Shown: piece by piece, positions 9,676 through 19,178 of the stretch | How the letters are laid out: every line of letters begins with the position of its first letter | Position numbering within the stretch: the first letter of the stretch is position 1 | Origin: Pseudomonas iranensis | Lineage (GTDB): Bacteria; Pseudomonadota; Gammaproteobacteria; Pseudomonadales; Pseudomonadaceae | Reading direction: 5' to 3' | Length of the DNA stretch: 64,000 nucleotides | Assembly: GCF_014268585.2 (NCBI RefSeq) | Contig: NZ_CP077092.1 | Span: forward strand, 1,364,001 to 1,428,000 | Made by a program: the position numbers and the translations under genes | Notes under the pieces: generated by a model | Database searches by the model: none | Seen by the model: the letters and a program-made list of their open reading frames with translations, nothing else | What the model was told of the DNA's origin: nothing

Positions 9676-11484
9676 TCAGGCGCTGGAACCTTGCGGTTGA
9701 ATCAACGCCTGCAACGTCCACCCAGCCCCCGGCTTCAACGCCGTTTCCGGTGTCACCACATGCACCCAGCCGCTGTCATCACGCATGAACAGTAGCGTCG
9801 CGCGATTGCCATGCAGCGCTTGGTAATCCTCCCAGCCAAACCCATCCGTCAAGGTTGTGCTGTACAGCTCGGCACCCTGGCCCATCTGGCCGGCCAGTTT
9901 CGAATAGGTCAGTGCCTCACTGCCCAATTGATTGCCCCGGTGTTCCAGGCTCGCCCGATGTTTATCGCTGCGGCGGCTTTCATGGCCGCTGGCCAGACCG
10001 AACAGGCGCTGATGACCGAAGTCATGACGAAAGCGCATCGCCGCCAATGTGTTCAGCTCGCCCGACGGTGACAGTGCCAGCAAATGCCCCAATCCCACCA
10101 GATCCAGATGCGCGTCGGCATGCTGCGACGCAGGATTGCCGAAATAGGTCGGCAAGCCTTCCATGCGTGCCGCGCGGATATTCTCCCAGCTCGAATCGGT
10201 CAGCAGCACGCGGCTGCCCAGCTGTTGCAGCGACTTGCCCAATTCACGGGCCGGGCCATTGGCACCAACGATAAGAAACCCGCTCGGCGCCGGTTCGGCG
10301 ACCTTTAACAGCCGTGCCAGCGGTCGCGCCGTTGCGCTTTGCAAAACCACGGTGCCGATGATTACCGCAAAGGTCAGCGGCACCAGGAGCAGGGCGCCTT
10401 CATGTCCGGATTCATCCAGGCGAATCGCGAAAATCGCCGAGACAGCCGCAGCGACGATTCCGCGCGGGGCGATCCAGCACAGCAATGCTCGTTCGCGCCA
10501 GCTCAGACTGGAGCCGGCGGTGCTGAGCAAAACATTTAATGGACGGGCGATCAGCTGGATCACCAGCAGCAGAATCAACACCAGCGGTCCCAGACCGATC
10601 AACGCGTTCAGATCCAGGCGCGCCGCGAGCAGGATGAACAGTCCGGAAATCAGCAACACGCTGAGGTTTTCCTTGAAGTGCAGGATGTGCCGCACGTCCA
10701 CGCCTTTCATGTTGGCCAGCCACATGCCCATCAGCGTCACCGCCAGCAGTCCGGATTCATGCATCACTTGGTTGGCACAGATGAAAATCGCCAGCACGGC
10801 TGCCAGCGAGGCCAGGTTATGCAAGTATTCCGGCAGCCACTGACGCCGGATCACTGTCCCCAGCAGCCAACCCCCGACGACACCAAACACGGCGCCGCAG
10901 AGAATCACCCCGCCGAAGGTGAGAAGACTTTGCTTGAGGCCATGGCCTTCAGCGCTGGCGATGATGAAGCTGTACACCACGACCGCGAGCAGAGCGCCGA
11001 TCGGATCGATGACGATGCCTTCCCAGCGCAGGATGTTGGCAATCGACGCTTTTGGCCGCACCACCCGCAGCATCGGCACGATCACGGTCGGACCGGTGAC
11101 CAGCGTCAGGCTGCCAAACAGAATTGCCAGCATCCAGTCGAAGCCGAGCAGGAAATGCGTGGCCACCGCGATGACGATCCAGGTCGAAATCGCACCGAGG
11201 GTCACCAGTCGATGGACGACGCTGCCGATCTCTTTCCATTCCGACAGGTGCAGGGTCAGGCTGCCTTCGAACAGGATCAGCGCCACTGCCAGCGACACCA
11301 GTGGCATCAGCAGCGGGCCGAACATTTCCTGCGGGTCGAGCCAACCCAGCAGCGGGCCGGCCAGAATGCCGGTCAGCAGCAGAAACAGAATGGCCGGCAG
11401 CTTCAGGCGCCATGCCAGCCACTGACAACCCAGCGCCGCCGCGCCGATCCCGCCAAATGCCAAAAGAATTTGCTGCTCGTTCAT
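9676..11484 (-). CDS. CPA-family Na+(K+)/H+ antiporter with TrkA-N-like domain
   Basis: A 602-residue protein: residues 1-390 form 12-13 membrane helices of the monovalent cation:proton antiporter type (NhaP-like, with FEGSLTLHLSEW and the TGPTVIVPMLR loop), followed by a Rossmann RCK/TrkA-N domain starting LIVGANGPARELGKSL near residue 400 and a C-terminal regulatory segment. Such proteins exchange Na+ or K+ for H+ under nucleotide control. It stands alone, divergent from xerD. Ion specificity cannot be read from the sequence. Confidence 0.88.
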   Translation of the reverse strand: MNEQQILLAFGGIGAAALGCQWLAWRLKLPAILFLLLTGILAGPLLGWLDPQEMFGPLLMPLVSLAVALILFEGSLTLHLSEWKEIGSVVHRLVTLGAISTWIVIAVATHFLLGFDWMLAILFGSLTLVTGPTVIVPMLRVVRPKASIANILRWEGIVIDPIGALLAVVVYSFIIASAEGHGLKQSLLTFGGVILCGAVFGVVGGWLLGTVIRRQWLPEYLHNLASLAAVLAIFICANQVMHESGLLAVTLMGMWLANMKGVDVRHILHFKENLSVLLISGLFILLAARLDLNALIGLGPLVLILLLVIQLIARPLNVLLSTAGSSLSWRERALLCWIAPRGIVAAAVSAIFAIRLDESGHEGALLLVPLTFAVIIGTVVLQSATARPLARLLKVAEPAPSGFLIVGANGPARELGKSLQQLGSRVLLTDSSWENIRAARMEGLPTYFGNPASQHADAHLDLVGLGHLLALSPSGELNTLAAMRFRHDFGHQRLFGLASGHESRRSDKHRASLEHRGNQLGSEALTYSKLAGQMGQGAELYSTTLTDGFGWEDYQALHGNRATLLFMRDDSGWVHVVTPETALKPGAGWTLQALIQPQGSSA

Positions 11485-11592
11485 TGATGCTCCCTGTTCC
11501 TTGATCTGGCTGGCTATGAAAGACTAGCGGCCATTCCCGTCGTTCACTGTCTATTTGCGCGCAGTGTGAAAAACTGCCTCCCCCGAGCACCC

Positions 11593-12489
11593 ATGCCTGC
11601 CATCGACCATCCGCTGATTGACCAATTCCTCGACGCTTTATGGTTGGAGAAAGGCCTGTCCGACAACACCCGCGACGCCTATCGCAGTGACCTCGCGCTG
11701 TTCAACGGCTGGTTGCAGGAGAAAAATCTCGAGCTGATCAATGCCGGTCGCGAGTTGATCCTCGATCATCTGGCGTGGCGGCTGGAGCAAAACTACAAGC
11801 CGCGCTCCACCGCGAGATTTCTCTCCGGGGTGCGTGGCTTTTATCGCTATCTGCTGCGGGAAAAACTGATCAGCGTCGACCCGACGTTACGCGTCGACAT
11901 GCCGCAACTGGGTCGGCCGTTGCCCAAGTCGCTGTCGGAAGCCGATGTCGAAGCACTGCTCAAGGCGCCGGATCTGAGCGAAGCCATCGGCCAGCGCGAC
12001 CGCGCGATGCTGGAAGTGCTGTACGCCTGTGGCCTGCGCGTAACCGAGCTGATCAGCCTGACGCTGGAGCAGGTCAACCTCCGCCAGGGCGTATTGCGGG
12101 TGATGGGCAAGGGCAGCAAGGAGCGTCTGGTGCCGATGGGCGAGGAGGCGATTGTCTGGGTCGAGCGCTATATGCGTGATGGTCGTGGCGAGTTGCTCGG
12201 TGGCCGCCCCAGCGATGTGCTGTTCCCCAGCCAGCGCGGCGAGCAGATGACCCGGCAGACGTTCTGGCATCGGATCAAGCATCAGGCCAAGGTCGCCGGG
12301 ATCGGCAAGTCGCTGTCGCCGCACACCTTGCGCCACGCGTTTGCCACGCACCTGCTCAACCACGGCGCGGACTTGCGCGTGGTGCAGATGCTGCTCGGGC
12401 ACAGCGACCTTTCCACCACCCAAATCTATACCCATGTCGCCCGCGCCCGATTGCAGGATCTGCACGCCAAGCACCACCCACGCGGCTGA
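11593..12489 (+). CDS. xerD: Site-specific tyrosine recombinase XerD
   Basis: A 298-residue recombinase that, with XerC, resolves chromosome dimers at dif. The catalytic set lies at the standard positions: Arg near 148 (ACGLRVTELISL), H244 and R247 (HTLRH), H270 (LLGHSD) and nucleophile Y279 (IYTHVA). The start MPAIDHPLIDQF is chosen over an ATG 27 bases upstream because it gives the canonical N-terminus and length. It is followed by dsbC in the same direction, separated by a REP-type hairpin. Confidence 0.97.
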   Translation: MPAIDHPLIDQFLDALWLEKGLSDNTRDAYRSDLALFNGWLQEKNLELINAGRELILDHLAWRLEQNYKPRSTARFLSGVRGFYRYLLREKLISVDPTLRVDMPQLGRPLPKSLSEADVEALLKAPDLSEAIGQRDRAMLEVLYACGLRVTELISLTLEQVNLRQGVLRVMGKGSKERLVPMGEEAIVWVERYMRDGRGELLGGRPSDVLFPSQRGEQMTRQTFWHRIKHQAKVAGIGKSLSPHTLRHAFATHLLNHGADLRVVQMLLGHSDLSTTQIYTHVARARLQDLHAKHHPRG

Positions 12490-12517
12490 CACATCCCATA
12501 ATGTTGAAACACTGACC

Positions 12518-12650
12518 TGTGGCGAGGGGATTTATCCCCGTTCGGCTGCGCAGCAGTCGCAAACCCGGCTGGCTCGATTTTGACTGAAAGATCGCGGTGG
12601 ATGGTTCAGGGCTGCTTCGCAACCCATCGGGGATAAATCCCCTCGCCACA
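12518..12650. repeat. REP pair of a third type within the xerD-dsbC gap
   Basis: Inverted copies of tgtggcgaggggatttatcc enclose about 90 bases. This accounts for most of the 320-base gap 12490-12809; the remainder is the upstream region of dsbC, where I recognise no further element. Confidence 0.82.
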
Positions 12651-12809
12651 ATAATGTATGTCAGTTGCACATGAGTGTGTGGCGACAGGCGCATTCGGCC
12701 CTCGTGGCCTTATGTGTTAGGCTTTGCCGGTTTGCACGATGGACGGTTATGACCCGGTGTTTCGCACGGGCGTTCTGATCGTTTCATTGGCCCGCCCTCA
12801 GGAGTACTC

Positions 12810-13541
12810 ATGCGTCTGACCCAGATTTTCGCCGCCGCCGCCATTGCGTTGGTGAGCACCTTTGCCGTCGCCGACGACGCGGCTGACAAAGCCATTCGTC
12901 AAAGCCTGGAAAAACTCGAACTCGAGGTTCCGGTCGAAAGCATCAGTGCCAGCCCGTTGCCTGGCATGTACGAAGTCAAACTCAAAGGCAGCCGCGTGCT
13001 GTACGCCAGTGCCGATGGCCAGTACATCGTGCAGGGCAACCTGTATCAGCTCGCGAATGGCAAACCGGTCAACCTGACCGAGAAGACCGAACGCCTGGGC
13101 ATTTCCAAATTGATCAACGCCATCCCGGTGGCCGAAACCGTGGTCTACCCGGCCGTGGGCGAGACCAAATCGCATATCACCGTGTTTACCGACACCACCT
13201 GCCCGTACTGCCACAAACTGCATGCCGAAGTGCCCGAGCTGAACAAGCGCGGCATCGAAGTGCGCTACGTGGCGTTCCCGCGCCAAGGCCTGAATTCTCC
13301 GGGTGACGAGCAGCTGCAAGCAGTGTGGTGCTCGAAAGACAAGAAAGCCGCGATGGACAAAATGGTCGATGGCAAGGAAATCAAGGCCGCCAAGTGCGAT
13401 AACCCGGTTTCCAAACAATTCGCCCTCGGTCAGTCGATCGGCGTGAACGGTACACCGGCCATCGTTTTGGCCGACGGCCAAGTCATTCCGGGCTACCAGC
13501 CGGCGCCACAAGTCGCCAAACTGGCGCTGGGCGCGAAGTAA
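12810..13541 (+). CDS. dsbC: Thiol:disulfide interchange protein DsbC
   Basis: A 243-residue periplasmic disulfide isomerase. There is a signal peptide of about 21 residues (cleavage after STFAVA), an N-terminal dimerisation domain (to about 80), and a thioredoxin fold with the active site C131-P-Y-C134 (TDTTCPYCHKLH) and cis-proline loop NGTPAIV. A second cysteine pair lies near 173 and 196, as in E. coli DsbC. It starts after an ideal SD (caggagtactc). Between xerD and hom, an order I recall as shared with P. aeruginosa. Confidence 0.97.
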   Translation: MRLTQIFAAAAIALVSTFAVADDAADKAIRQSLEKLELEVPVESISASPLPGMYEVKLKGSRVLYASADGQYIVQGNLYQLANGKPVNLTEKTERLGISKLINAIPVAETVVYPAVGETKSHITVFTDTTCPYCHKLHAEVPELNKRGIEVRYVAFPRQGLNSPGDEQLQAVWCSKDKKAAMDKMVDGKEIKAAKCDNPVSKQFALGQSIGVNGTPAIVLADGQVIPGYQPAPQVAKLALGAK

Positions 13542-13633
13542 TTCGCATCGTCACGGGCAACCGTTGACGATCGTGGTCCGGCGGCAACAGCGCCGGGCCA
13601 TCAACAGAGAGCCGCGAGCACGCGGTTGTTTTC

Positions 13634-13657
13634 CGGCCGACCCTGTGTCGGCCGTTT
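13634..13657 (+). terminator. Possible terminator or leader hairpin before hom
   Basis: A 7-bp stem cggccga/tcggccg with a 7-base loop is followed by only three T. It lies 93 bases after dsbC and 16 bases before the hom start, so it may be a weak terminator of dsbC or a structure in the hom leader. Confidence 0.4.
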
Positions 13658-13672
13658 CATGGGGAGTTCACA

Positions 13673-14977
13673 GTGAATCCGGTCAAAGTAGGCATCTGTG
13701 GGTTAGGGACCGTCGGTGGCGGTACCTTCAACGTACTTCAGCGCAACGCCGAGGAAATTGCTCGTCGTGCCGGGCGTGGAATCGAAGTGGCACAAATTGC
13801 CACGCGCACGCCAAAGCCTCAGTTCCAGACGACCGGTATTGCGATTACCAACGATGTCTTCGAAGTGGCCACGAACCCTGAGATCGACATCGTCATAGAG
13901 CTGATGGGCGGCTACACCGTTGCCCGCGAGCTGGTACTCAAGGCCATCGAGAATGGCAAGCATGTGGTCACCGCGAACAAGGCGCTGATAGCCGTTCACG
14001 GTAATGAGATTTTCGCCAAGGCACGCGAGAAAGGCGTGATCGTGGCATTCGAAGCAGCGGTGGCCGGTGGCATTCCGGTGATCAAGGCGATCCGCGAAGG
14101 CCTGTCCGCCAACCGCATCAACTGGGTTGCCGGGATCATCAACGGCACCGGCAACTTCATCCTCACCGAAATGCGCGAGAAGGGCCGTACGTTTGAAGAC
14201 GTACTTGCCGAAGCGCAAGCGCTGGGTTACGCCGAAGCTGACCCGACCTTCGATGTCGAAGGCATCGATGCCGCGCACAAGCTGACCATTCTGGCGTCGA
14301 TTGCCTTCGGCATTCCGCTGCAATTCGACAAGGCTTATACCGAAGGCATCACCAAACTGACCACTGCCGACGTCAACTACGCCGAAGCGCTGGGCTATCG
14401 CATCAAGCACCTCGGCGTGGCGCGCAGCACTGACGCCGGCATCGAGTTGCGCGTGCACCCGACGCTGATTCCGGCCGATCGCCTGATCGCGAACGTCAAC
14501 GGCGTAATGAACGCGGTAATGGTCAACGGTGACGCCGCCGGTTCGACGCTGTTCTACGGCGCTGGCGCTGGCATGGAGCCGACCGCTTCGTCGGTGATCG
14601 CCGACCTGGTCGACGTGGTTCGCGCCATGACTTCCGACCCGGAAAACCGTGTGCCGCACCTGGCCTTCCAGCCGGACTCGCTGTCGGCGCATCCGATCCT
14701 GCCGATCGAAGCCTGCGAAAGCGCTTACTACCTGCGCATTCACGCCAAGGACCATCCGGGCGTACTGGCCCAGGTGGCGAGCATCCTGTCGGAGCGCGGC
14801 ATCAATATCGAATCGATCATGCAGAAGGAAGTCGAAGAGCATGACGGTCTGGTGCCGATGATTCTGCTGACCCACCGCGTGGTCGAGCAGCGCATCAATG
14901 ATGCGATCACCGCGCTGGAAGCACTGGCTGGCGTTGACGGCCCGGTTGTACGGATCCGTGTCGAACATTTGAACTAA
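13673..14977 (+). CDS. hom: Homoserine dehydrogenase
   Basis: A 434-residue enzyme reducing aspartate semialdehyde to homoserine, the branch point to threonine and methionine. The NAD(P)-binding GLGTVGGG (10-17), the catalytic region NGTGNFILTEM and DVEGIDAAHKLTILA, and a C-terminal ACT domain (about 350-430, GVLAQVASILSERGINIESI) for threonine feedback are visible. It starts with GTG after gggagttcaca. thrC follows in the same direction, so the pair forms the threonine branch. Confidence 0.97.
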   Translation: MNPVKVGICGLGTVGGGTFNVLQRNAEEIARRAGRGIEVAQIATRTPKPQFQTTGIAITNDVFEVATNPEIDIVIELMGGYTVARELVLKAIENGKHVVTANKALIAVHGNEIFAKAREKGVIVAFEAAVAGGIPVIKAIREGLSANRINWVAGIINGTGNFILTEMREKGRTFEDVLAEAQALGYAEADPTFDVEGIDAAHKLTILASIAFGIPLQFDKAYTEGITKLTTADVNYAEALGYRIKHLGVARSTDAGIELRVHPTLIPADRLIANVNGVMNAVMVNGDAAGSTLFYGAGAGMEPTASSVIADLVDVVRAMTSDPENRVPHLAFQPDSLSAHPILPIEACESAYYLRIHAKDHPGVLAQVASILSERGINIESIMQKEVEEHDGLVPMILLTHRVVEQRINDAITALEALAGVDGPVVRIRVEHLN

Positions 14978-14984
14978 AAAGCAG

Positions 14985-15062
14985 CGGCAAGCTTCGAGCG
15001 GCAAGTGGCAAGAGAGAAGCAGTCTGGCTTTTACTTGCGACTTGCAGCTTGCAGCTTGCAGC
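14985..15062. repeat. Short tandem and inverted cttgcag repeats between hom and thrC
   Basis: The gap contains gcggcaagcttcgagcggca on the left and three tandem cttgcag units on the right, partly complementary (gcaagc against gcttgc). This resembles dispersed intergenic repeats of Pseudomonas. It sits in the thrC leader, so folding there could influence hom-thrC read-through. Confidence 0.5.
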
Positions 15063-15084
15063 TCAAACCGAAGGTTTGAAAAAA

Positions 15085-16494
15085 ATGCGATATATCAGTA
15101 CTCGCGGGCAGGCCCCGGCCCTGAATTTCGAAGAGGTCCTGCTGGCCGGTCTGGCGACCGATGGCGGTCTGTACGTCCCGGAAAACCTGCCACGTTTCAC
15201 TCAGGAAGAAATCGCTTCCTGGGCCGGCCTGCCGTATCACGAACTGGCCTTCCGGGTGATGCGTCCGTTCGTCACCGGCAGCATTCCGGATGCCGATTTC
15301 AAGAAGATTCTCGAAGAAACCTACGGCGTGTTCGCCCACAGCGCCGTGGCGCCACTGCGTCAGTTGAACGGTAATGAATGGGTGCTTGAGCTGTTCCACG
15401 GCCCGACCCTGGCGTTCAAGGACTTCGCCCTGCAACTGCTCGGTCGTCTGCTCGATTACGTGCTGGAAAAGCGCGGTGAGCGCGTGGTGATTGTCGGTGC
15501 CACCTCTGGTGACACCGGTTCTGCGGCCATCGAAGGCTGCAAACACTGCGAAAACGTCGACATCTTCATCCTGCACCCGCACCAGCGAGTATCTGAAGTA
15601 CAGCGTCGGCAGATGACGACGATTTTCGGCGAGAACATCCACAACATCGCCATCGAAGGCAACTTCGATGACTGCCAGGAAATGGTCAAGAACAGCTTCG
15701 CCGACCAGAGCTTCCTCAAAGGCACGCGTCTGGTGGCGGTGAACTCGATCAACTGGGCGCGGATCATGGCCCAGATCGTTTACTACTTCCACGCCGCACT
15801 GCAGTTGGGCGGTCCGGCGCGTTCTGTATCGTTCTCGGTACCGACCGGCAACTTCGGCGATATCTTCGCCGGCTACCTGGCGCGCAACATGGGCCTGCCG
15901 ATCAATCAGTTGATCGTCGCGACCAACCGCAACGACATCCTGCACCGCTTCATGAGCGGCAACCAGTACGTCAAGGAAACTCTGCACGCCACGTTGTCGC
16001 CGTCGATGGACATCATGGTGTCGTCGAACTTCGAGCGCCTGCTGTTCGACCTGCACGGTCGCAACGGTGCGGCGATTGCCGGCCTCATGGACTCGTTCAA
16101 AAAGGACGGCAGCTTCAGCGTCGAGCAAGAGCGCTGGACCGAAGCGCGCAAGCTGTTCGACTCGCTGGCGGTGGACGACGCACAGACCTGCGAAACTATT
16201 GCTGAAGTCTACGAGCAGAGCGGCGAAGTCCTTGATCCGCACACCGCAATCGGCGTCAAAGCCGCGCGCGAATGCCGTCGTAGCCTGGACATTCCGATGG
16301 TGATCCTGGGTACTGCCCATCCGGTCAAGTTTCCTGAGGCAGTAGAGAAAGCGGGTGTAGGAAAAGCGCTCGAACTACCTGCACATCTTTCTGATTTGTT
16401 TGAGCGAAACGAGCGCTGCACGGTTCTGCCAAACGACCTGAAAGCCGTGCAAGCCTTTGTCAGCCAGCATGGCAACCGCGGCAAGCCACTTTAA
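15085..16494 (+). CDS. thrC: Threonine synthase
   Basis: A 469-residue PLP enzyme converting O-phosphohomoserine to threonine. The PLP lysine is K112 in GPTLAFKDFALQLLG; the phosphate-binding GATSGDTGSAA and the start MRYISTRGQAP are typical of the long (class II) bacterial form. The start is set at 15085; the reading could extend 12 codons upstream into the cttgcag repeats, which is unlikely to be coding. A strong terminator follows. Confidence 0.97.
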   Translation: MRYISTRGQAPALNFEEVLLAGLATDGGLYVPENLPRFTQEEIASWAGLPYHELAFRVMRPFVTGSIPDADFKKILEETYGVFAHSAVAPLRQLNGNEWVLELFHGPTLAFKDFALQLLGRLLDYVLEKRGERVVIVGATSGDTGSAAIEGCKHCENVDIFILHPHQRVSEVQRRQMTTIFGENIHNIAIEGNFDDCQEMVKNSFADQSFLKGTRLVAVNSINWARIMAQIVYYFHAALQLGGPARSVSFSVPTGNFGDIFAGYLARNMGLPINQLIVATNRNDILHRFMSGNQYVKETLHATLSPSMDIMVSSNFERLLFDLHGRNGAAIAGLMDSFKKDGSFSVEQERWTEARKLFDSLAVDDAQTCETIAEVYEQSGEVLDPHTAIGVKAARECRRSLDIPMVILGTAHPVKFPEAVEKAGVGKALELPAHLSDLFERNERCTVLPNDLKAVQAFVSQHGNRGKPL

Positions 16495-16518
16495 GCCAGT
16501 AAAAGCTGTCACATTTTG

Positions 16519-16544
16519 AAGCCCGTCTCCTGACGGGCTTTTTT
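16519..16544 (+). terminator. Intrinsic terminator of hom-thrC
   Basis: A 9-bp stem aagcccgtc/gacgggctt with a four-base loop, followed by four further T and gttt, 24 bases after the thrC stop. Confidence 0.92.
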
Positions 16545-16614
16545 GTTTCTGCTGCCACACTGCTCGGGTTTTCACCCACGAAGGACGGGTGAGTCGATCA
16601 CGAAGGAAATGGCA

Positions 16615-17988
16615 ATGCTGTTTTACAGAGGTTTGAAACCGGCACTGGGCTGGTTGTTTTTGTTGGCGGTGCTGGGGTGGACACACAGCGCCATGGCAGC
16701 GCAAATGGCACTCGATCAGGCGAATGTGCAGGTTCATGTGCAGCCTGTCGAACTGGACGCGCAGGAGCGGCAATGGATCCGCGACAACCCCAAGGTAACG
16801 GTGGCGTCGGTGCAATACCCGCTGTATCTGTTTCAGGACGAGCACGGGCAATGGAGCGGTCTGAACAATGATGTGCTCAAGCGCGTCAGTGCGATGACCG
16901 GGCTGCAATTCGAACATCAGGAATCATTTTCCACCGATCACATGCTCGAACGCCTGCAAAGCGGGGTTGCGGATATCAGCACGACGTTGGCGATGAGTGA
17001 CGATCGAAGACTGTTTCTTGATTTCAGTCATGCATTCGGCGGGGCGGGCTGGGTGTTCGTCGGGCATGCCAGCGCGCCGAGCGTCGAGTCTTTCGAACAA
17101 CTGGCGAAACGCGTGGTGGTGCTGCCAGCCCGCCATGCGCTGGAAGATGTAATCCGGCGCGATTATCCCTCGATTCAAATACGCTCGGTGAAAACCTACG
17201 CCGAAGCGCGGGCACTGGTCGAGAGCGGTGAGGCCTACGCCACGATCGAAAACGAAATCGGCGCGCAGTTGTATCCGTTGGGCATGCTCAAGGTCGGTGG
17301 TCTGGTGGAGGGCAAGTGGGAAGCCGATCACCTGGCTGTACGAAAAGGCATGCCGGAGCTGCTGAGTATTCTCAACAAGGCGCTGGAAGCTTTCCCTGCT
17401 GCGGAGTTGCGGGCGATTCGTCTCAAGTGGCTGGAGGGCATCTCGCCGACGCCCGTGCCGTCAATCTGGCAGCGATTGGTCGAGTGGGCATGCTGGGTGA
17501 TGGGCGTGGTTGGTGTTTTCGGAATATTGTCGCTGGTCTGGAGCAGGCGTCTGGCGGCGGTGATCAAGTTGCGCTGCGAAGCGGAAAAGGAACTGGGCGA
17601 TCAATTGGCCTTTCAGCACGCCCTGATCGATTCCATGCCGGATCCGGTGTTCGTGCGCGACCTGCAGGGACGCCTGATCATCTGCAATCGCAGCTACGAG
17701 GAGGCGCTGTCGGTGCGCCTGGACCAAATGCTGGGACGTATGCTGGTCGAGGTTGATGCATTGCCCGAAGCCACCGCGCGCATGCTTCACGACGAGTTCA
17801 TGGCGCAATTGCAGACTCGCAAGTCGCGCTTCAGCAAGCGAGAGTTGCTGTTCAATGGCGGGCCTCGTGAGGTCTATCAGTGGACGGTGCCGTTTTACAG
17901 CGGTGACGGTAAATTGCGCGGTTTGTTGGGTGGCTGGACCGACATTACTCAGCGCCGGACCGAGAGCGGGTGCAGATGTCAGCAGTAA
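16615..17988 (+). CDS. BvgS-like sensor: substrate-binding and PAS domains, no kinase
   Basis: A 457-residue protein: signal peptide (to about AMAAQ), one bacterial extracellular solute-binding (SBP_bac_3) domain (about 45-255, starting RDNPKVTVASVQYPLY), a membrane helix near 285-305, and a PAS domain (about 325-440, IDSMPDPVFVRDLQGRLIICN) ending GGWTDITQRR. In BvgS-type sensors a coiled linker and histidine kinase would follow; here translation stops 10 residues after the PAS. I read the other two frames downstream and found no H-box, so this looks like loss of the kinase rather than a simple frameshift. The start at 16615 has aagga at suitable spacing. An intact kinase-less sensor is also possible. 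Confidence 0.75.
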   Translation: MLFYRGLKPALGWLFLLAVLGWTHSAMAAQMALDQANVQVHVQPVELDAQERQWIRDNPKVTVASVQYPLYLFQDEHGQWSGLNNDVLKRVSAMTGLQFEHQESFSTDHMLERLQSGVADISTTLAMSDDRRLFLDFSHAFGGAGWVFVGHASAPSVESFEQLAKRVVVLPARHALEDVIRRDYPSIQIRSVKTYAEARALVESGEAYATIENEIGAQLYPLGMLKVGGLVEGKWEADHLAVRKGMPELLSILNKALEAFPAAELRAIRLKWLEGISPTPVPSIWQRLVEWACWVMGVVGVFGILSLVWSRRLAAVIKLRCEAEKELGDQLAFQHALIDSMPDPVFVRDLQGRLIICNRSYEEALSVRLDQMLGRMLVEVDALPEATARMLHDEFMAQLQTRKSRFSKRELLFNGGPREVYQWTVPFYSGDGKLRGLLGGWTDITQRRTESGCRCQQ

Positions 17989-18104
17989 GAAAGGAAACGT
18001 CCTGCAAGACGCGACTACTTTTCTTATGGGAGGCTTAAGACGCCTGCCCTAGAGTGAACGACAACTGCGGTGAGAGTCCGCGATGATCGCTCCAGAGGTC
18101 GCCC

Positions 18105-18512
18105 ATGCGCTCGCTTAAAGTCCTGATTCTTGAACCCAACCCGTTCCAGCTGATGGCATTGCATCAAATGCTCAATGCCATAGGCATCTACGATGTATTG
18201 ACCGCGCCTTCGCTGGCGTCAGCCTTGAGTTCACTGGGGCATCGCGGCGCGGTCGATATCGCCATTTGCGATCCGCAGCTCAAAGGTGGCGATGGGCTGG
18301 CTTTGATTCATCATCTGGCGGCGCACCATGAGGCGCGTGCCCTGATTATGCTGGGCTCGGTCGCGCAGAGTTTGATGAGTGATCTGGAGCCGCTGCTCCG
18401 CCAGCAACGCCTGCGCCTGCTGGGACGGCTGCAAACGCCGGTTTCGGCGGTGTTGATGAGAGGTCTGCTGGACAGTTATCTGATCACCCCGCAGGAGCTC
18501 ATCGAGGCCTGA
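18105..18512 (+). CDS. Response-regulator receiver-like protein, degenerate
   Basis: A 135-residue protein with the receiver fold only. The phosphoacceptor is present (D56 in ICDPQLKGGDGL) and the switch Ser/Thr may be S85, but the acidic pair is reduced to E10 followed by P-N, and the invariant lysine of the K-P motif is replaced (LQTPV, T111). No output domain follows. It lies 116 bases after the kinase-less sensor and may be what remains of a BvgA-like partner, or a pseudo-receiver acting without phosphorylation. Confidence 0.75.
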   Translation: MRSLKVLILEPNPFQLMALHQMLNAIGIYDVLTAPSLASALSSLGHRGAVDIAICDPQLKGGDGLALIHHLAAHHEARALIMLGSVAQSLMSDLEPLLRQQRLRLLGRLQTPVSAVLMRGLLDSYLITPQELIEA

Positions 18513-18674
18513 AACCGGCGAATATTTTTCTGTCATCTTCGCCGTGCATGCTCTGTCAGACGCGGACCCGCAAGGTCGGGACGCGACAGGCAGAACTTTC
18601 TTCTCGGGCCGGTGGTCATTTAATGTGAACACGCCCCAGGCACTGTGTTTTCGGACTATTGAGTGGAGATCGAG

Positions 18675-18956
18675 ATGGAAAGTATCAGTCTATTGCTCGG
18701 TGAGGCTCTGAGCCCGTATCAGGTGACGCTGACCCCTCGCGGCAGCCATGGTGAATGTCTGGTGACGCTGAAGAACAGCAGCGGCGCCATTGTGGTGGAA
18801 CGCGAATTCAATCAGGCCCAGTTGAGCGACAAGCGCTTGCTGACCGATGTGGTGGACGGCCTGCACCGTGACGTGATGATCGCTGAAGGACGGCTGGAAC
18901 CTTGCGTGATTGCTGCGTTGCGCAATGCAGCTCTGGACAAGCGTCCGGCCCTGTAA
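18675..18956 (+). CDS. DUF3509 family protein
   Basis: A 93-residue soluble protein (MESISLLLGEALSPYQVTL) of a family I know mainly from Pseudomonas and for which no function is established. ATG at 18675 is preferred over the in-frame GTG at 18663 because gtggaga provides a Shine-Dalgarno. Followed by an intrinsic terminator. Confidence 0.75.
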   Translation: MESISLLLGEALSPYQVTLTPRGSHGECLVTLKNSSGAIVVEREFNQAQLSDKRLLTDVVDGLHRDVMIAEGRLEPCVIAALRNAALDKRPAL

Positions 18957-19081
18957 AGATGAAATATTTTTTGTGGGAACCTTCCTGCATCCCTGTCAGT
19001 CAGACCCCATAACAGCAGGATCAAGCATTGTGCTCCGGTGCTTGTCGCTTGCTGCTACGGGTCTCGAAGCAGACCCCGTTT

Positions 19082-19118
19082 AACCCCGAGTCGTCTCCCC
19101 ACTTCTCGGGGTTTCTTT
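19082..19118 (+). terminator. Intrinsic terminator after the DUF3509 gene
   Basis: A 9-bp stem aaccccgag/ctcggggtt with a 14-base loop and a tail tcttttg, between the convergent DUF3509 and CoA-transferase genes. Confidence 0.75.
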
Positions 19119-19178
19119 TGCCCGGCGTTTGCGCAGTGCGCGGTTTGTTGCTTGAAAAACCGAAGCGCCCGGTGGTGC

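Noticed and set aside
17960..18104. Frameshift hiding a histidine kinase after the PAS domain
   Set aside because: Neither alternative frame contains an H-box or kinase motif, and only about 116 bases remain before the next gene.
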